Positions 6,804 to 8,258 of a stretch of 8,258 bases of DNA are shown here, piece by piece (the first letter of the stretch is position 1; each line of letters starts with the position of its first letter). The DNA comes from JBMNNU01 sp050942695. Lineage in GTDB: Bacteria; Chloroflexota; UBA6077. The DNA lies in assembly GCA_050942695.1 (NCBI GenBank), contig JBMNNU010000140.1, forward strand, positions 1 to 8,258. The letters run 5' to 3'. The notes beneath the pieces were generated by a model. It made no database searches and had not been told where the DNA came from. It worked only from the letters and a program-made list of their open reading frames with translations. Both the position numbers and the translations under genes were made by a program.

Positions 6804-6969
6804 CTATTAGCTTTCAGCCATCCGCTTTCAGCTTTAAGTGATAGTATCGCCCGGCATTCTAATCCCATTAGCTTGATTAACGCCTGTCCAGAGCGCGAAA
6901 ACTCCTCGCTCTGTTGAATAATCGCGTTGGTTGCTTACTGCTAAAAGCTGACGGCTGAAAGCTAATAGC
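6803..6969. mobile_element. MITE-like element with terminal inverted repeats, no coding capacity
   Basis: The left end GCTATTAGCTTTCAGCC (6803-6819) is an exact reverse complement of the right end (6953-6969). Extended inward, 24 of 26 bases match (6803-6828 against 6944-6969). The left arm also contains GCTTTCAGC twice (6810-6818 and 6824-6832, 14-nt period). The interior holds a 7-bp stem, CAGAGCG/CGCTCTG (6889-6895 and 6907-6913), and no open frame. Total size is about 167 bp. No clear target-site duplication is visible at the ends. The left end overlaps the last base of the accB stop codon, and the right end is 2 nt before the xseA SD region, so the element fills the whole 6804-6982 gap. 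No transposase is present, so mobility is inferred. A structured intergenic repeat such as a REP/BIME-type unit is the alternative. I see no convincing promoter inside. Confidence 0.65.
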
Positions 6970-6971
6970 AA

Positions 6972-6976
6972 AGGGG
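6972..6976 (+). promoter_or_regulatory. Ribosome binding site supporting the TTG start of xseA
   Basis: AGGGG ends 6 nt before the TTG at 6983 and starts 2 nt after the right end of the MITE-like element. The encoded N-terminus (MQIFEVGQVTRYIK) is what XseA proteins begin with. Confidence 0.6.
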
Positions 6977-6982
6977 TTCGTT

Positions 6983-8194
6983 TTGCAGATATTCGAGGTC
7001 GGCCAGGTTACGAGATATATTAAGCAGTTGATGGATTATGATGAGGCGCTGGCCGATATCTGGATTCATGGAGAGATCTCCAACCTCTCTCGCTCTCCAT
7101 CCGGCCACATCTACTTCACCCTGAAAGACGCCCAGTCCCAGCTTCGCTGTGCATTTTTCCGAAGCTCGCAGCGAAGGTTGCAGGTGGAACTCAACAACGG
7201 TTTGAGCGTATTAGCCCACGGTCGAGTTTCCTTCTACGAAGCCCAGGGTAGTTGCCAACTCTACGTTGACGCTCTTCAGCCCGAAGGGGTTGGGCTATTG
7301 TATCTGCAATTCGAAGCGCTAAGAGCGAAGCTGGAAGCTGAAGGGCTTTTTGCGGTCGAGCGCAAGCGGCATTTACCCAAATACCCATCTCGCATCGGCC
7401 TCGTAACATCACCTACTGGGGCAGTAATCCACGACTTTTTGAATATTATCAGTCGCAGATACCCTATGGTCGAGATTCTAGTTGCGCCTGCTTCCGTTCA
7501 GGGTGATACCGCTCCCAGTGAGATCATCGCAGCGATCAACGAGCTAAATCGCTACCATGACAGCTACCGCCCTCTCGACCTGATAGTCATCGCAAGAGGC
7601 GGTGGATCGATGGAAGACCTCTCTGCATTCAACCATGAGGGGCTTGCTCGAGCGATATTCGCATCGACCGTACCGGTCGTGTCTGCCATTGGCCACGAGA
7701 CAGATTACACCATCGCCGATTTCGTAGCCGACCTGCGAGCGCCGACACCTTCGGCAGCCGCAGAATTGATAACTCCAAACCTGATAGACTGCCGGATGCA
7801 GCTTGCTGAGATGAGGCGCCGACTGATGGTAACTATGCAGGATCGCTTGGATACGCTGTCCAACGATATCGAGCGGTGCAGGGCGAGATTGGAGCGCCAT
7901 TCTCCGGCCAGCAGGATCGATCAATATCGCCGAGAGGTCGATGAAGCTATCACTCACGGGCACAGGCTGCTGGCACACCGTCTCCAAGTAACGAGGGAAC
8001 AGCTTAAGGGCAGAACAGAGCGACTTCGAACCCTCAGTCCGCTCCTAACTCTGGAACGCGGCTATTGCCTCTGCCTCGATAGAAAGAGCGGGGCACTGGT
8101 GAAAAGTTACCGGAGTGTCGAGGAAGGAGATGAGTTGAATATACGGGTAGCCGACGGAACCATCCATACAATCGTAACCAGCGCTGAACAATAA
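6983..8194 (+). CDS. xseA: Exodeoxyribonuclease VII large subunit
   Basis: XseA is the catalytic, DNA-binding subunit of exonuclease VII, which degrades single-stranded DNA from both ends to oligonucleotides and acts in mismatch repair and in removing damaged DNA. The protein has 403 residues. An OB-fold domain (about 1-100) opens with FEVGQVTRYIKQL and includes HGEISNLSRSPSGHIYFTLK. The catalytic domain (about 120-265) has the family motifs IGLVTSPTGAVIHDF (138-152), RGGGS (205-209), GHETD (237-241) and ADLRAPTPSAAAE (249-261). A coiled-coil arm (about 268-345) follows, and then the C-terminal LSPLLTLERGY (351-361) that anchors it. E. coli XseA is about 456 residues, so this one is shorter, mostly in the arm that binds the XseB small subunits. 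The gene uses a TTG start. It lies 179 nt after accB, separated by the MITE-like repeat, so it may be less tightly coupled to the peptidase-efp-accB unit. Confidence 0.97.
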   Translation: MQIFEVGQVTRYIKQLMDYDEALADIWIHGEISNLSRSPSGHIYFTLKDAQSQLRCAFFRSSQRRLQVELNNGLSVLAHGRVSFYEAQGSCQLYVDALQPEGVGLLYLQFEALRAKLEAEGLFAVERKRHLPKYPSRIGLVTSPTGAVIHDFLNIISRRYPMVEILVAPASVQGDTAPSEIIAAINELNRYHDSYRPLDLIVIARGGGSMEDLSAFNHEGLARAIFASTVPVVSAIGHETDYTIADFVADLRAPTPSAAAELITPNLIDCRMQLAEMRRRLMVTMQDRLDTLSNDIERCRARLERHSPASRIDQYRREVDEAITHGHRLLAHRLQVTREQLKGRTERLRTLSPLLTLERGYCLCLDRKSGALVKSYRSVEEGDELNIRVADGTIHTIVTSAEQ

Positions 8195-8196
8195 AA

Positions 8197-8234
8197 CAGC
8201 AGGCAACAAGCAACAGGCACAAGGACTCAGGACC
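8197..8234. repeat. AC/AG-rich repetitive tract after xseA
   Basis: Starting 3 nt after the xseA stop, the sequence contains near-repeats of AGGCAACA, AGCAACAGGCA and CAAGGACTCAGGACC, with very few T residues on this strand. Such purine/cytosine-biased tracts are common as degenerate intergenic repeats. It contains no stop-free frame of interest and no hairpin with a T-tract. Confidence 0.4.
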
Positions 8235-8249
8235 AAAATGGGGGGTTAA

Positions 8250-8258
8250 GTGAACGCT
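8250..8258 (+). CDS. Possible first codons of the next gene (xseB?), cut by the window edge
   Basis: A GTG at 8250 follows a G6 run (8240-8245) at short spacing and would encode Met-Asn-Ala before the window ends. xseB, the exonuclease VII small subunit, usually follows xseA, so it is the expected neighbour. Only three codons are visible. The assignment rests on position alone and is a guess. Confidence 0.18.

Noticed and set aside
6803..6969. CRISPR array or riboswitch in the accB-xseA gap
   Set aside because: There are only two inverted ends and a short 9-bp direct repeat, without regularly spaced repeat-spacer units. No known riboswitch core was recognised, and the symmetry fits a terminal inverted repeat element better.
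8197..8234. tRNA or small RNA gene after xseA
   Set aside because: No cloverleaf or stable stem is visible and base composition is simple and repetitive.

Overview
The window looks like a bacterial chromosome segment of moderate-to-high GC. It carries a compact run of six co-oriented, mostly housekeeping genes on the + strand, and one divergently transcribed DNA methyltransferase at the left end. The protein sequences, in particular the EF-P sequence, and the frequent TTG/GTG starts suggest a member of the Chloroflexota or a related deep-branching lineage. That placement comes from memory of family sequences and is not demonstrated here.

Layout. Positions 1-115 are non-coding, with a small inverted repeat. 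Positions 116-1027 (- strand) encode a beta-class DNA methyltransferase with no visible restriction partner. The 227-nt divergent intergenic region holds a plausible promoter for dprA. Then come dprA (best start GTG at 1255), topA (TTG start, 5 nt after dprA), a GC-rich intergenic repeat with a perfect 28-bp palindrome, and an M24 Xaa-Pro peptidase gene. Next are efp (TTG start, 3 nt after the peptidase gene), an accB-like gene overlapping efp by one base, a MITE-like element with near-perfect terminal inverted repeats, and xseA (TTG start). The window ends in a short AC/AG-rich repetitive tract and possibly the first codons of xseB. No stretch over 300 nt lacks a gene. No tRNA, rRNA, CRISPR array or complete transposase gene was seen.

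How the genes fit together. dprA-topA form one tight pair acting on DNA: a ssDNA/RecA loader and a topoisomerase. The M24 peptidase, efp and accB form a second tight unit, followed by xseA. As I recall it, the order M24 peptidase - efp - accB - (accC, nusB, folD) - xseA - xseB is known from Bacillus-type genomes, so this looks like a condensed version of that neighbourhood with accC, nusB and folD missing.

The most striking observation is that the accB-like protein keeps the whole biotinyl-domain scaffold but has lost the biotin-accepting lysine: the EAMK motif is replaced by QVVN, and accC is absent. That makes it a bacterial counterpart in form to plant BADC proteins. EF-P also departs from the textbook: the modified tip lysine is replaced by arginine (Arg32) and the preceding proline by methionine. 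Each of the three wider gaps in the cluster contains a different kind of repeat ending a few bases before the next gene's ribosome binding site.
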